Origin: Apium graveolens
Taxonomy: Eukaryota; Streptophyta; Magnoliopsida; Apiales; Apiaceae
Assembly (NCBI RefSeq): GCF_009905375.1
Contig: NC_133656.1
Span: 241,546,401-241,610,400 of the forward strand
Direction of reading: 5' to 3'
Length of the DNA stretch: 64,000 nt
Shown: positions 45,539 to 58,442 of the stretch, piece after piece
Layout: every line of letters begins with the position of its first letter
How positions within the stretch are numbered: position 1 is the stretch's first letter
Made by a program: the position numbers and the translations under genes
The notes under the pieces: generated by a model
What the model saw: the letters and a program-made list of their open reading frames with translations, nothing else
Databases searched by the model: none
What the model was told of the DNA's origin: nothing

Positions 45539-48292
45539 CTCTCAAGAAATACAAAGATTCCATACAGTTGGAAAAAGTATTATTTTTCTTTTCCAGGAAT
45601 TTGAATTGAATAATCAATCCTTATCATATTTTCTAAAATTGAGAGGCCAAAAAGTTGTTAATATTTGATTCGTCTCATAAAAAAGCGTTATACCAATATA
45701 CGATTACAGATGAATTTCTAAAACTAGAATCGAAATATTAAACAAATATACAACGTTTATTTACCAATAGATGTCATCGACAAAAATATTAGGCACGAAT
45801 TTTAAATATTAAATTATTTTGATTGCAAAATCGAAAACATATTTAAACATTATGGTCTGTAAAATTTAATTATTAATTTACTATTTCTCTTCATTGTTTT
45901 CCGTGCTCATATCAGTATTTTTTGGTGCATTATTATCGTAATATTATGAGATTTAGTTGAGAACTTCCTCTGCCACCTTAAACTTTCAGATGAACTGGTT
46001 ACTTAATGATCTATCATAGCTTAGTCAGACTAAGTTCGACTCCTTACTTTTGAGTTAGGGGAGTATTAAAATAATATTATAAGATTCAGTTGGGGTATTT
46101 TTCTAATATCTTCAGATTTTAGGTGAGCTGATATCTAATAATATTCTAATTTTTGTGTGTTATTTGATCCGTCTTTTATTAATATTTTCAACTGTTTAAA
46201 CGATAATTACTACATAAACATACTCAATAGAGGAAAAGTTTATAATTTTTTAGATATCTTACACTCCCTCAAAATATAATATAATTGCAAAAGTAACTAC
46301 ATTTCTTTTACAATTGTTTGTAGTTGAATGATCAATTCTAATAATATTTTCTATAAATGTTAGGATAAAAGATTGTTGGTCGAAATCATACGAAAACGAT
46401 ACAAAAATACCATCATTGATGAATTTTCGATGAATTTTCTATAAGAAGGATACAAAAGATTAAGTCACTAACGCCTAGATAGAAAATAAAATATGAAGGT
46501 TTCATATTATAGAATGGTGAAAATAAAATAAATTTGTAGGTTTTTCGGAAATTATAATATAAAAATATCAATTAATGGATTAAAAACCATCTTTAATACT
46601 TGTTAACTCTATTGATTTATGATCTACCTTGGTTAGTTGTCGAAAAATAAAGTGAAGTGTAGATGAGAGCGGGGCTATTCAAAAAATTCAAAATCTGAGA
46701 CCAAGTCGGATCCAATCCAAAAAAGTACGGGCTGGCTCGTCCCGAGATACAGACCTTCAAAGAGTCTTTTTTTATTTAAAAGTCCGACCCTAAAAATTCG
46801 TGTAAAAGTCCGGTATTGAAAAAATTGGATAGTAGTCCAGATTAAAAGAAGCATGATTCGGGCGGGATAAAAATTTGAGCTTTTTGATAAAATTCATTTT
46901 CTATATAAAATTTTTAATAATTCTCAAATATATATTACATTATTAGAACTTAGAAGTTGAATACGATATATTTTATTAGTTGTCAATTTGATACCCTGAA
47001 TAACAATCAATAATTTGTTAATTGTCAATTTAATACTCTAAATATTAGAATTTAAGGTTAATAAATGAGATATTTAAATGTAATATAAAAAAATTATTTG
47101 TTTTAGTATCAAATTATTTGTCATAATCTAAAATATTAGTTCTTTGACAAAAAAATAGTAACTCATGATCTCTAAAACACTCACTTTAACTTTACTTTAA
47201 CAACTTAAACTTTCTGACAATGTATTAGATCGTGGTGTCGGATTCGAATTCTTGCTTTTAAGTGAGAGGGTGTTATAATAATATTATAAGATCCAGTAGA
47301 AATAATATCTTAAAATTTTAGATGACCCGGTTACTAAACATGCATAACATTCTAATATTTATGTATTATTTGATCAGTCTTTCATTACCGAGTTTCACTG
47401 TTCAAGCCGCATATTACTAAAAAACAGGCTCAAAAGAGGAAAAATGTGCAATTTTTCCGATATCTTCCCTCCCTCTGAAATATAATACAATAGCAAAAAT
47501 AATTATTATGTTTCCCTTTTTGATTATATATATTTGAATGATCACTTTAATAATATTTTCAAGGTAAAATTTAGAAAATTTTACCCTGTTTTGGGTCTAA
47601 TTTATGTGCGGGATACATAAAGTAAAATCATTTTTTTTGTTTTTCAATTTAAGTCTGATCATGTGTGTATATAAAAAAAATACTTTGAATACACTTATGA
47701 AAACTTATACATGAAATAATTGAAATAATTTACATTTTAATTTATATAAGATTTTACTAGAAAATCCATCAAAATCCACATGTTTTTCAAATAAAAAGAA
47801 ATTTGTGGACTTTTAAATATCGTCTGAAATTTTTAAAACCCAAATTAAATACCCTAAGATTTTGATAGATTTTTTTAAATCTGGATTGAATACACATTTA
47901 CAATCCAAATTGAATACCTCCATATTTTGCATAATTTTACAAAATCTAAATTAAATACCCATAATATTAAAATCCTTAAAATCTTATTTGAAAACACCTC
48001 TCTAAATTGTTCATGCACACCTTATTTGTATAAACAAATTTTGATAAACACCATTAGAGACGAGACTCTATGCGGACTGTGTAAAATTAAAATTAACAAT
48101 AATGAATTTATATTTATATTATTATTCAATCTCCAAAATCAACGAATTACTTAAAATTTATATTATTATTCATTGTCTAAAATTTAAATTGAATACACAA
48201 TGTGGGATTTCATTGATACTTTTATGTTATAAGTTATTTTAATAATATATTTTATCAAACAAATTTGAGATTTCACGTTCTCAAAGATTTTA

Positions 48293-48499
48293 CTCCCTCC
48301 GTCCTCTTCATTCTGGTTATTTCCGATTATGTCCCGAAATTATATTTCACTCTTAATTAATATGATCATTTAAGGGTTAATTATGTTAATGTTTTTGAAA
48401 AGTAGAATAATTTTTTGATAACTTTTAATTTGTTTGATATTTTGATAACTTTTTGAATCAAAGGTGAGAATGATAAAATAAGTGGGACCGAACTAGGAG
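48293..48499. mobile_element. Stowaway-like MITE, U8 copy
   Basis: TA-flanked, 207 bp, with one private change near the right end (GGGACCGAACTAGGAG). Confidence 0.72.
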
Positions 48500-49456
48500 T
48501 AATATTTTATCAAAATATATTGGATTATGGGTAGTTGAGGTGGGGTGGGTTGGATAACTGGATTAGGAAATTGATTTCAAATGAATCGGCTACAAGCCCA
48601 ATATTTCTGCAATTGCTCTGAATTTAGGGCTTTCGAGATAAATGGATTGGGATTACAAATAAAAAATGACTTCATTTGCACGTAAAGATTATATCTATAT
48701 TTTTGGCTTTCGAGATAAGTATTAGAGTTATAATTTTTATTTTTTCTCTTTGAATGCTCTAATTCTTTACAAAGTGTACCATTTGTAACATTTTTATTTT
48801 TTCTTAGAACTTCTGTAGGATAATGTTTAAAATCACATTCGCACATTATCGAACGAACTGAAAACCTCTTTAATATTAAAAAAATCTTTTTATAACTAGC
48901 AAATTACCATGCTATGATAACTCAATAAAAAAAGTCCAAAAAATATATAACTGTAGATACTCACTCACAAATATAAAAAAACAAGCACCGGAGAAAAAGA
49001 AAATATATATATATACAAGAGCAACGATACCCGTTATTCGAGTTGAGTATACAAGAAAATCAAATAAAACTACCAATATATTGAGAAAAGGTTGCTACTA
49101 AAATAAAAAGAGAAAGACATCCACTATTAAGAAAAACGATATTTAAAACAGAATCCTAAAGAATTTGGAGGCGTTGAAGCGTGCATCGCAAGTAAAAATA
49201 TTCAAATCCGAAATAAATAGATTTTAGAGATGTAAAACATACTATAAAAAATACTAAATAAAGTCGAATCAAATAGATTATAGAGTCTTAAATCTCTCGA
49301 ACAAAGTTCTCCAAATTGAAAATAGTAAAATGTAAACGACTAGATTGTAGTAGAATTCTAACTAAAAATAGTCGGGCCACTACATCCTTTTATTGAAAAA
49401 TAAAGAAAATAAATAGAGAATAACGCTTTCTCTAAATCTTCAATCTTTAAGCATCC

Positions 49457-50144
49457 TTAAGCTATATTCGCATGACAAACAACCAAGACATCTGGATTTT
49501 TGGAAATAAGAGCAGTAACATGCATCGTTCCAAAGGTAACAAGCCTCCAAAGCGTCCCACCAATGACATCGCCATTCGTCCTAGCAAATATAGCGTTCAA
49601 AGTACAAGAACCAGATGGTTCCGAAGGAGATATTTTTCCTACAGGCCCTGTCAAAGAAAGTAAGCAAAGTCTCTCAGAAAATATTGTTGGATGTACTGAT
49701 GAGATGAGGCTTATGGAAGCATCTGTAATCATTCCTGAACCACCCAGAACATTCATAAAAATATTTCTTGAATGAGCAAACTGTTTAGCCATTCAATGAC
49801 ATCTTTCCCAGGCGGGATTTCAAGAACAATAGACTTCATTTCCGAAGTCATTTCAATGGTGTTTTCTTTCGCCTTGTTTTTTGAACCACGAGGACGTCCT
49901 CGTGGCCTGGAGAATGAAAAATGACCACCAGACGCCACAATATCGTTTTCACCAGACTGGCCCATATTATTTATATCATTACCAACTCCTGGATTTGACA
50001 TTCGAGTGTTTGGCAATGGTTGAGAGTGGTGTTCTTCGCTGTTAATTATAGTAGGATTAGTGTAGCCCATTGAATTTGGGATTTGAAGAGTAGGTGAAGA
50101 GTAATTCATAGAATTTGAGAAAGAAAACGATACTTGTGATTCAT
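49457..50144 (-). pseudogene. AHL pseudogene, I-type, U8
   Basis: Two 1-base deletions. One near 50130 is shared with U3 and U10 and breaks the frame from the first ATG. A private missing C between 49786 and 49787 breaks the PPC at residue ~121. The AT-hook half (ORF from 50109) would end after 118 codons with an unrelated tail, lacking most of PPC. Confidence 0.87.
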
Positions 50145-52991
50145 CTTTTGAAGGTTAAGCAAAGATATATAATATTGGGTGAAATGTGATTAGAGTTGTG
50201 GGTTATAGTCCTTTTTATAATTGAATTTGACGTGCTCTCTCAAGAAATACAAAGATTCCATACAGTTGGAAAAAGTATTATTTTTCTTTTCCAGGAATTT
50301 GAATTGAATAATCAATCCTTATCATATTTTCTAAAATTGAGAGGCCAAAATGTTGTTAATATTTGATTCGTCTCATAAAAAAGCGTTATACCAATATACG
50401 ATTACAGATGAATTTCTAAAACTAGAATCGAAATATTAAACAAATATACAACATTTATTTACCAATAGATGTCATCGACAAAAATATTAGGCACGAATTT
50501 TAAATATTAAATTATTTTGATTGCAAAATCGAAAACATATTTAAACATTATGGTCTGTAAAATTTAATTATTAATTTACTATTTCTCTTCATTGTTTTCC
50601 GTGCTCATATCAGTATTTTTTGGTGCATTATTATCGTAATATTATGAGATTTAGTTGAGAACTTCCTCTGCCACCTTAAACTTTCAGATGAACTGGTTAC
50701 TTAATGATCTATCATAGCTTAGTCAGACTAAGTTCGACTCCTTACTTTTGAGTTAGGGGAGTATTAAAATAATATTATAAGATTCAGTTGGGGTATTTTT
50801 CTAATATCTTCAGATTTTAGGTGAGCTGATATCTAATAATATTCTAATTTTTGTGTGTTATTTGATCCGTCTTTTATTAATATTTTCAACTGTTTAAACG
50901 ATAATTACTACATAAACATACTCAATAGAGGAAAAGTTTATAATTTTTTAGATATCTTACACTCCCTCAAAATATAATATAATTGCAAAAGTAACTACAT
51001 TTCTTTTACAATTGTTTGTAGTTGAATGATCAATTCTAATAATATTTTCTATAAATGTTAGGATAAAAGATTGTTGGTCGAAATCATACGAAAACGATAC
51101 AAAAATACCATCATTGATGAATTTTCGATGAATTTTCTATAAGAAGGATACAAAAGATTAAGTCACTAACGCCTAGATAGAAAATAAAATATGAAGGTTT
51201 CATATTATAGAATGGTGAAAATAAAATAAATTTGTAGGTTTTTCGGAAATTATAATATAAAAATATCAATTAATGGATTAAAAACCATCTTTAATACTTG
51301 TTAACTCTATTGATTTATGATCTACCTTGGTTAGTTGTCGAAAAATAAAGTGAAGTGTAGATGAGAGCGGGGCTATTCAAAAAATTCAAAATCTGAGACC
51401 AAGTCGGATCCAATCCAAAAAAGTACGGGCTGGCTCGTCCCGAGATACAGACCTTCAAAGAGTCTTTTTTTATTTAAAAGTCCGACCCTAAAAATTCGTG
51501 TAAAAGTCCGGTATTGAAAAAATTGGATAGTAGTCCAGATTAAAAGAAGCATGATTCGGGCGGGATAAAAATTTGAGCTTTTTGATAAAATTCATTTTCT
51601 ATATAAAATTTTTAATAATTCTCAAATATATATTACATTATTAGAACTTAGAAGTTGAATACGATATATTTTATTAGTTGTCAATTTGATACCCTGAATA
51701 ACAATCAATAATTTGTTAATTGTCAATTTAATACTCTAAATATTAGAATTTAAGGTTAATAAATGAGATATTTAAATGTAATATAAAAAAATTATTTGTT
51801 TTAGTATCAAATTATTTGTCATAATCTAAAATATTAGTTCTTTGACAAAAAAATAGTAACTCATGATCTCTAAAACACTCACTTTAACTTTACTTTAACA
51901 ACTTAAACTTTCTGACAATGTATTAGATCGTGGTGTCGGATTCGAATTCTTGCTTTTAAGTGAGAGGGTGTTATAATAATATTATAAGATCCAGTAGAAA
52001 TAATATCTTAAAATTTTAGATGACCCGGTTACTAAACATGCATAACATTCTAATATTTATGTATTATTTGATCAGTCTTTCATTACCGAGTTTCACTGTT
52101 CAAGCCGCATATTACTAAAAAACAGGCTCAAAAGAGGAAAAATGTGCAATTTTGCAGATATCTTCCCTCCCTCTGAAATATAATACAATAGCAAAAATAA
52201 TTATTATGTTTCCCTTTTTGATTATATATATTTGAATGATCACTTTAATAATATTTTCAAGGTAAAATTTAGAAAATTTTACCCTGTTTTGGGTCTAATT
52301 TATGTGCGGGATACATAAAGTAAAATCATTTTTTTTGTTTTTCAATTTAAGTCTGATCATGTGTGTATATAAAAAAAATACTTTGAATACACTTATGAAA
52401 ACTTATACATGAAATAATTGAAATAATTTACATTTTAATTTATATAAGATTTTACTAGAAAATCCATCAAAATCCACATGTTTTTCAAATAAAAAGAAAT
52501 TTGTGGACTTTTAAATATCGTCTGAAATTTTTAAAATCCAAATTAAATACCCTAAGATTTTGATAGATTTTTTTAAATCTGGATTGAATACACATTTACA
52601 ATCCAAATTGAATACCTCCATATTTTGCATAATTTTACAAAATCTAAATTAAATACCCATAATATTAAAAATCCTTAAAATCTTATTTGAAAACACCTCT
52701 CTAAATTGTTCATGCACACCTTATTTGTATAAACAAATTTTGATAAACACCATTAGGGACGAGACTCTATGCGGACTGTGTAAAATTAAAATTAACAATA
52801 ATGAATTTATATTTATATTATTATTCAATCTCCAAAATCAACGAATTACTTAAAATTTATATTATTATTTATTGTCTAAAATTTAAATTGAATACACAAT
52901 GTGGGATTTCATTGATACTTTTATGTTATAAGTTATTTTAATAATATATTTTATCAAACAAATTTGAGATTTCACGTTCTCAAAGATTTTA

Positions 52992-53198
52992 CTCCCTCCG
53001 TCCTCTTCATTCTGGTTATTTCCGATTATGTCCCGAAATTATATTTCACTCTTAATTAATATGATCATTTAAGGGTTAATTATGTTAATGTTTTTGAAAA
53101 GTAGAATAATTTTTTGATAACTTTTAATTTGTTTGATATTTTGATAACTTTTTGAATCAAAGGTGAGAATGATAAAATAAGTGGGACAGAACTAGGAG
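52992..53198. mobile_element. Stowaway-like MITE, U9 copy
   Basis: TA-flanked, 207 bp, same termini and unit position as the U1 copy. Confidence 0.72.
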
Positions 53199-54120
53199 TA
53201 ATATTTTATCAAAATATATTGGATTATGGGTAGTTGAGGTGGGGTGGGTTGGATAACTGGATTAGGAAATTGATTTCAAATGAATCGGCTACAAGCCCAA
53301 TATTTCTGTTGGGATTACAAATAAAAAATGACTTCATTTGCACGTAAAGATTATATCTATATTTTTGGCTTTCGAGATAAGTATTAGAGTTATAATTTTT
53401 ATTTTTTCTCTTTGAATGCTCTAATTCTTTACAAAGTGTACCATTTGTAACATTTTTATTTTTTCTTAGAACTTCTGTAGGATAATGTTTAAAATCACAT
53501 TCGCACATTATCGAACGAACTGAAAACCTCTTTAATATTAAAAAAATCTTTTTATAACTAGCAAATTACCATGCTATGATAACTCAATAAAAAAAGTCCA
53601 AAAAATATATAACTGTAGATACTCACTCATAAATATAAAAAAACAAGCACCGGAGAAAAAGAATATATATATATATATACAAGAGCAACGATACCCGTTA
53701 TTCGAGTTGAGTATACAAGAAAATCAAATAAAACTACCAATATATTGAGAAAAGGTTGCTACTAAAATAAAAAGAGAAAGACATCCACTATTAAGGAAAA
53801 CGATATTTAAAACAGAATCCTAAAGAATTTGGAGGCGTTGAAGCGTGCATCGCAAGTAAAAATATTCAAATCCGAAATAAATAGATTTTAGAGATGTAAA
53901 ACATACTATAAAAAATACTAAATAAAGTCGAATCAAATAGATTATAGAGTCTTAAATCTCTCGAACAAAGTTCTCCAAATTGAAAATAGTAAAATGTAAA
54001 CGACTAGATTGTAGTAGAATTCTAACTAAAAATAGTCGGGCCACTACATCCTTTTATTGAAAAATAAAGAAAATAAATAGAGAATAACGCTTTCTCTAAA
54101 TCTTCAATCTTTAAGCATCC

Positions 54121-54810
54121 TTAAGCTATATTCGCATGACAAACAACCAAGACATCTGGATTTTTGGAAATAAGAGCAGTCACATGCATCGTTCCAAAGG
54201 TAACAAGCCTCCAAAGCGTCCCACCAATGACATCGCCATTCGTCCTAGCAAATATAGCGTTCAAAGTGCAAGAACCAGATGGTTCCGAAGGAGATATTTT
54301 TCCTACAGGCCTTGTCAAAGAAAGTAAGCAAAGTCTCTCAGAAAATATTGTTGGATGTACTGATGAGATGAGGCTTATGGAAGCATTTGTAATCATTCCT
54401 GAACCACCCAGAACATTCATAAAAATATTTCTTGAATGAGCAAACTGTTTCAGCCATTCAATGACATCTTTCCCATGCGGGATTTCAAGAACAATAGACT
54501 TCATTTCCGAAGTCATTTCGATGGTGTTTTCTTTCGCCTTGTTTTTTGAACCACGAGGACGTCCTCGTGGCCTAGACAATGAAAAATGACCCCCAGACGC
54601 CACAATATCATTTCCACCAGACTGGCCCATATTACTTATATCATTACTAACTCCTAGATTAGACATTTGAGTGTTTGGCAATGGTTGAGAGTGGTGTTCT
54701 TCGCTGTTAATTTTAGTAGGATTAGTGTAGCCCATTGAATTTGGGATTTGAAGAGCAGGTGAAGAGTAATTCATAGAATTTGAGAAAGAAAATGAATACT
54801 TGTGATTCAT
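54121..54810 (-). CDS. AHL protein, K-type, U9
   Basis: Complete 229-codon frame, ATG 54810 to TAA 54121. K-type variants as in U4 but Met99 retained; private P52L and G167R. The latter is in the PPC just after the altered ERLCLL segment (LSLTRPVG) and could affect folding. AT-hook intact. Confidence 0.9.
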   Translation of the reverse strand: MNHKYSFSFSNSMNYSSPALQIPNSMGYTNPTKINSEEHHSQPLPNTQMSNLGVSNDISNMGQSGGNDIVASGGHFSLSRPRGRPRGSKNKAKENTIEMTSEMKSIVLEIPHGKDVIEWLKQFAHSRNIFMNVLGGSGMITNASISLISSVHPTIFSERLCLLSLTRPVGKISPSEPSGSCTLNAIFARTNGDVIGGTLWRLVTFGTMHVTALISKNPDVLVVCHANIA

Positions 54811-54876
54811 CTTTCGAAAGCTAAGAAAAGATATAAAATATTGGGTGAAATGTGATTAGAGTTGTGGGTTATAGTC

Positions 54877-54902
54877 CTTTTTATAATTGATTTTGACGTG
54901 CT
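54877..54902 (-). promoter_or_regulatory. Candidate core promoter of the U9 AHL gene
   Basis: TTATAAAAAG on the minus strand at 54886-54877 with TGACGTGC near 54894-54901. The leader differs from U4 by a G-to-A change that turns GCTAAGC into GCTAAGA-like sequence near 54825. Confidence 0.45.
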
Positions 54903-57308
54903 CTCTCAAGAAATACAAAGATTCCATACAGTTGGAAAAAGTATTATTTTTCTTTTCGAGGGAATTTGAATTGAATAATCAATCCTTATCATATTTTCTA
55001 AAATTGAGAGGCCAAAAAGTTGTTAATATTTGATTCGTCTCATAAAAAGCGTTATACCAATATACGATTACAGATGAATTTCTAAAACTAGAATCGAAAT
55101 ATTAAACAAAAATAGAACGTTTATTTACCAATAGATGTCATCGATAAAAATATTAGGCACGAATTTTAAATATTAAATTATTTTGATTGCAAAATCGAAA
55201 ACATATTTAAACATTATGGTCTGTAAAATTTAATTATTAATTTACAATTTCTCTTCATTATTTTCCGTGCTCATATCAGTATTTTTTTGGTGCATTATTA
55301 TCGTAATATTATGAGATTTAGTTGAGAACTTCCTCTCCCACCTTAAACTTTGAGATGAACTGGTTACTTAATGATTTATCATAGCTTAGTCAGACTCAAG
55401 TTCGAGTCCTTACTTTTGAGTTAGGGGAGTATTAAAATAATATTATAAGATTCAGTTGGGGTATTTTTCTAATATCTTCAGATTTTAGGTGAGCTGATAT
55501 CTAATAATATTCTAATTTTTGTGTGTTATTTTATCCGTCTTTTATTAATATTTTCAACTGCTTAAACGATAATTACTACATAAACATACTCAATAGAGGA
55601 AAATTTTATAATTTTTTAGATATCTTACACTCCCTCAAAATATAATATAATTACAAAAGTAACTACATTTCTTTTACAATTGTTTGTAGTTGAACGATCA
55701 ATTCTAATAATATTTTCTATAAATGTTAGGATAAAAGATTGTTGGTCGAAATCATACGAAACTATACAAAAATACCATCATTGATGAATTTTCTATGAAT
55801 TTTCTATAAGAAGGATACAAAAGATTAAGTCACTAAGGCCTAGATAGAAAATAAAATATGAAGGTTTCATATTATAGAATGGTAAAAATAAAATAAATTT
55901 GTAGGTTTTTCGGAAATTATAATATAAAAATATCAATTAATGGATTAAAAACCATCTTTTATACTTGTTAACTCTATTTATTTATGATCTACCTTGATTA
56001 GTTGTCGAAAAATAAAGTGAATTGTAGATGAGAGCGGGCTATTCAAAAAATTCGAAATCTGAGACCAAGTCGATTCCAATCCGAAAAAGTACGGGCCGGC
56101 TCATTCCGAGATACGGACCTTCAAGGAGTCTTTTTTTATTTGAAAGTCAAACCCTAAAAATTCGTGTAAAATTCCGGTTTTGAAAAAATTGGATAGTAGT
56201 CCAGATTAAAAGAAGCATGATTCGGGCCGGATAAAAATTTGAACTTTTTGATAAAATTCGTTCTCTATATAAAATTTTTGATAAATTTTCAAATATATAT
56301 TATATTATTAGAACTTAGAAGTTGAATACGATATATTTTATTAGTTGTCAATTTGATACCCTGAATAACAATTAATAATTTGTTAATTGTCAATGTAATA
56401 CTCTAAATATTAGAATTTAAGGTTAATAAATGAGATATTTAAATGTAATATAAAAAAAATTGTTTTAGTATCAAATTATTTGTCATAGTCTAAAATATTA
56501 GTCCTTTGACAGAAAAATAGTAATTCATGATCTCTAAAACACTCACTTTAACTGTACTTTAACAACTTAAACTTTCTGACAATATATCAGATCTTGGTGT
56601 TGGATTCAAATTCTTGCTTTTAAGTGAGAGAGTGTTATAATAATATTATAACATCTAGTAGAAATAATATCTTAAAATTTTAGATGACCCGATTACTAAA
56701 CATACATAACATTCTAATATTTATGTATTATTTTATCTGTCTTTCATTACCGAGTTTCACTGTTGAAGCGGCATATTACTACAAAAACAGGCTCAAAAGA
56801 GGAAAAATGTGCAATTTTGCAGATATCTTCCCTCCCTCTGAAATATAATATAATTGCAAAAAAAATTATTATGTTTCCCTTTTTGATTATATATATTTGA
56901 ATGATCACTTTAATAATATTTTCAACAAGATAATCGGTTGTTCTTGAGTCTTACAGAAACTTTACATAAATACCATCAAAGATTCAAGATGAATTTTTTA
57001 TAAGAAGGTTAAAAAAAGATTAATGACTAAAAAATATTTTTTCTCTAGAATCAAGGTAAAATTTACAAAATCTTACCCTCTTTTGGGTCTAATTTATGAG
57101 CGGGATACATAAAGTAAAATTAATTTTTTTTGTTTTTCAATTTAAGTCTGATCCTCTGTGTATATAGAAAAAAAATACTTTGAATACACTTATGAAAACT
57201 TATACATGAAATAATTTACATTTTAATTCATATGAAATTTTACTAGAAAATCCATCAAAATCCACATGTTTTTCAAATAAAAAGAAATTTGTGGACTTTT
57301 AAATATCG

Positions 57309-58382
57309 TGTTAGAAATATGTGTATTAGTTTGATGATAAGTTAAACAAAACACTTAAGTAGAAATCTGGTGTTTGTAGCCTCAACGGATAAGACCATTC
57401 TCGTTATCCGTTGATGGAGTAGCTTTACTTAGAAATAAGTTTAGTATTGTAGCACATTTCAGTTTCTGTATTCAAGTTATAATTCTTAGATGTTGGGGGA
57501 AATTATAAGTCATGTTGACTACTAGTGGATATGCAAATAGGAGGGCTAACTGTAAATATTTCATGTCTTGTAATTTTGTATAAGTGAAGTAGTATTAACT
57601 GATAAGTTAAAGGTCTTCAATGGATAAGAAACAAAGCTTCAACGGATGTCTCTAAAGCTTCAACGGATAACATCCATCAACGGATGAGTGCATCAACGGA
57701 TAAAGCTTCAACTGCTAATGCATCAACGGATAAAGTCTTCAACGGATGAAAGCTTCAACGGATGCTAAGTTCAATAGCAGTTGACAGTGACGATTCATAA
57801 GCTGAAAGAGGCACATGGGTTGACAGAGACAATTAGAATGTAGCATCCTCTTGGAGGAATCAAGAAAATACAGCATTTCCATTCTGGTGCAAACAAGGAA
57901 GTATTCAAAGATTCACAGATTATCCTAGATTGCATTGGATAGAGAAATAAAGAAGAAACATGTGAAGAATCTTTTCAATTGTATTTTATATTTTTTGTCT
58001 TCACTTTTAAACTTGGTGATATATAAACCAAGTTGCAGCTAGTAACTAGAGTGTGAATTTTCCAGAGCTGTTTAGAAAAATATTGAGAGAAAATCATCTA
58101 GTTTGTATTAGAAAGCAGCTGTGATCAATTTCTTGAATCACAGATTTTCTGAAATAACACATCTCTGGTGGAACAACAAATCCACCAGAAAAGTTTTTAA
58201 GTCTTTTGTGTTCTTTACATTTGTGTTTGAATATATATCTGTCTGCATTAGCTCAAAGCAATTCACACACACTTGTTCATCAAAACACACAGCCTTTGAA
58301 ACTGCTCAAAACTTGAAAAAGTTTTGAGATTTACATTCAACCCCCTTCTGTAAATCTCATTGTTAGTTCCTTGGGAATAACA
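57309..58382 (+). repeat. 5' LTR of S3 (1074 bp)
   Basis: TGTTA...TAACA termini. TCAACGGAT cluster at about 57638-57762 and hairpin at about 57382-57414. TATA block near 58011-58035. Confidence 0.9.
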
Positions 58383-58384
58383 AT

Positions 58385-58396
58385 TGGTATCAGAGC
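58385..58396 (+). other. Primer binding site of S3
   Basis: TGGTATCAGAGC, intact, two bases after the LTR. Confidence 0.9.
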
Positions 58397-58442
58397 AAGC
58401 TCTTAACTTACAAAGAATTTAAAGATCTATTCTACTAACATC

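Larger units (their letters stand above)
41699..46400. repeat. Tandem repeat unit U7 (canonical, uninterrupted)
   Basis: 4702 bp, I/A-type, no insertion, all landmarks present; the best reference copy for the array. Non-coding parts hold the modules (about 42480-42860 and 45970-46350), the MITE and AT-rich DNA only. Confidence 0.96.
46401..51098. repeat. Tandem repeat unit U8
   Basis: 4698 bp, I/A-type, no retrotransposon. Closest to U7 overall but its AHL gene is broken. Non-coding parts as in U7. Confidence 0.96.
51099..55765. repeat. Tandem repeat unit U9 (K-type)
   Basis: 4667 bp. Lacks the 37 bp stretch near 53310 as in U2. Has the longest (AT)n of the array, at 53663-53679. AHL gene and right part are K-type. 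Confidence 0.95.

Noticed and set aside
47927..48154. 75-codon plus-strand ORF unique to U8
   Set aside because: Opened only by a 1-base deletion in an A-run in AT-rich non-coding DNA (ATTAAAATCC for ATTAAAAATCC).
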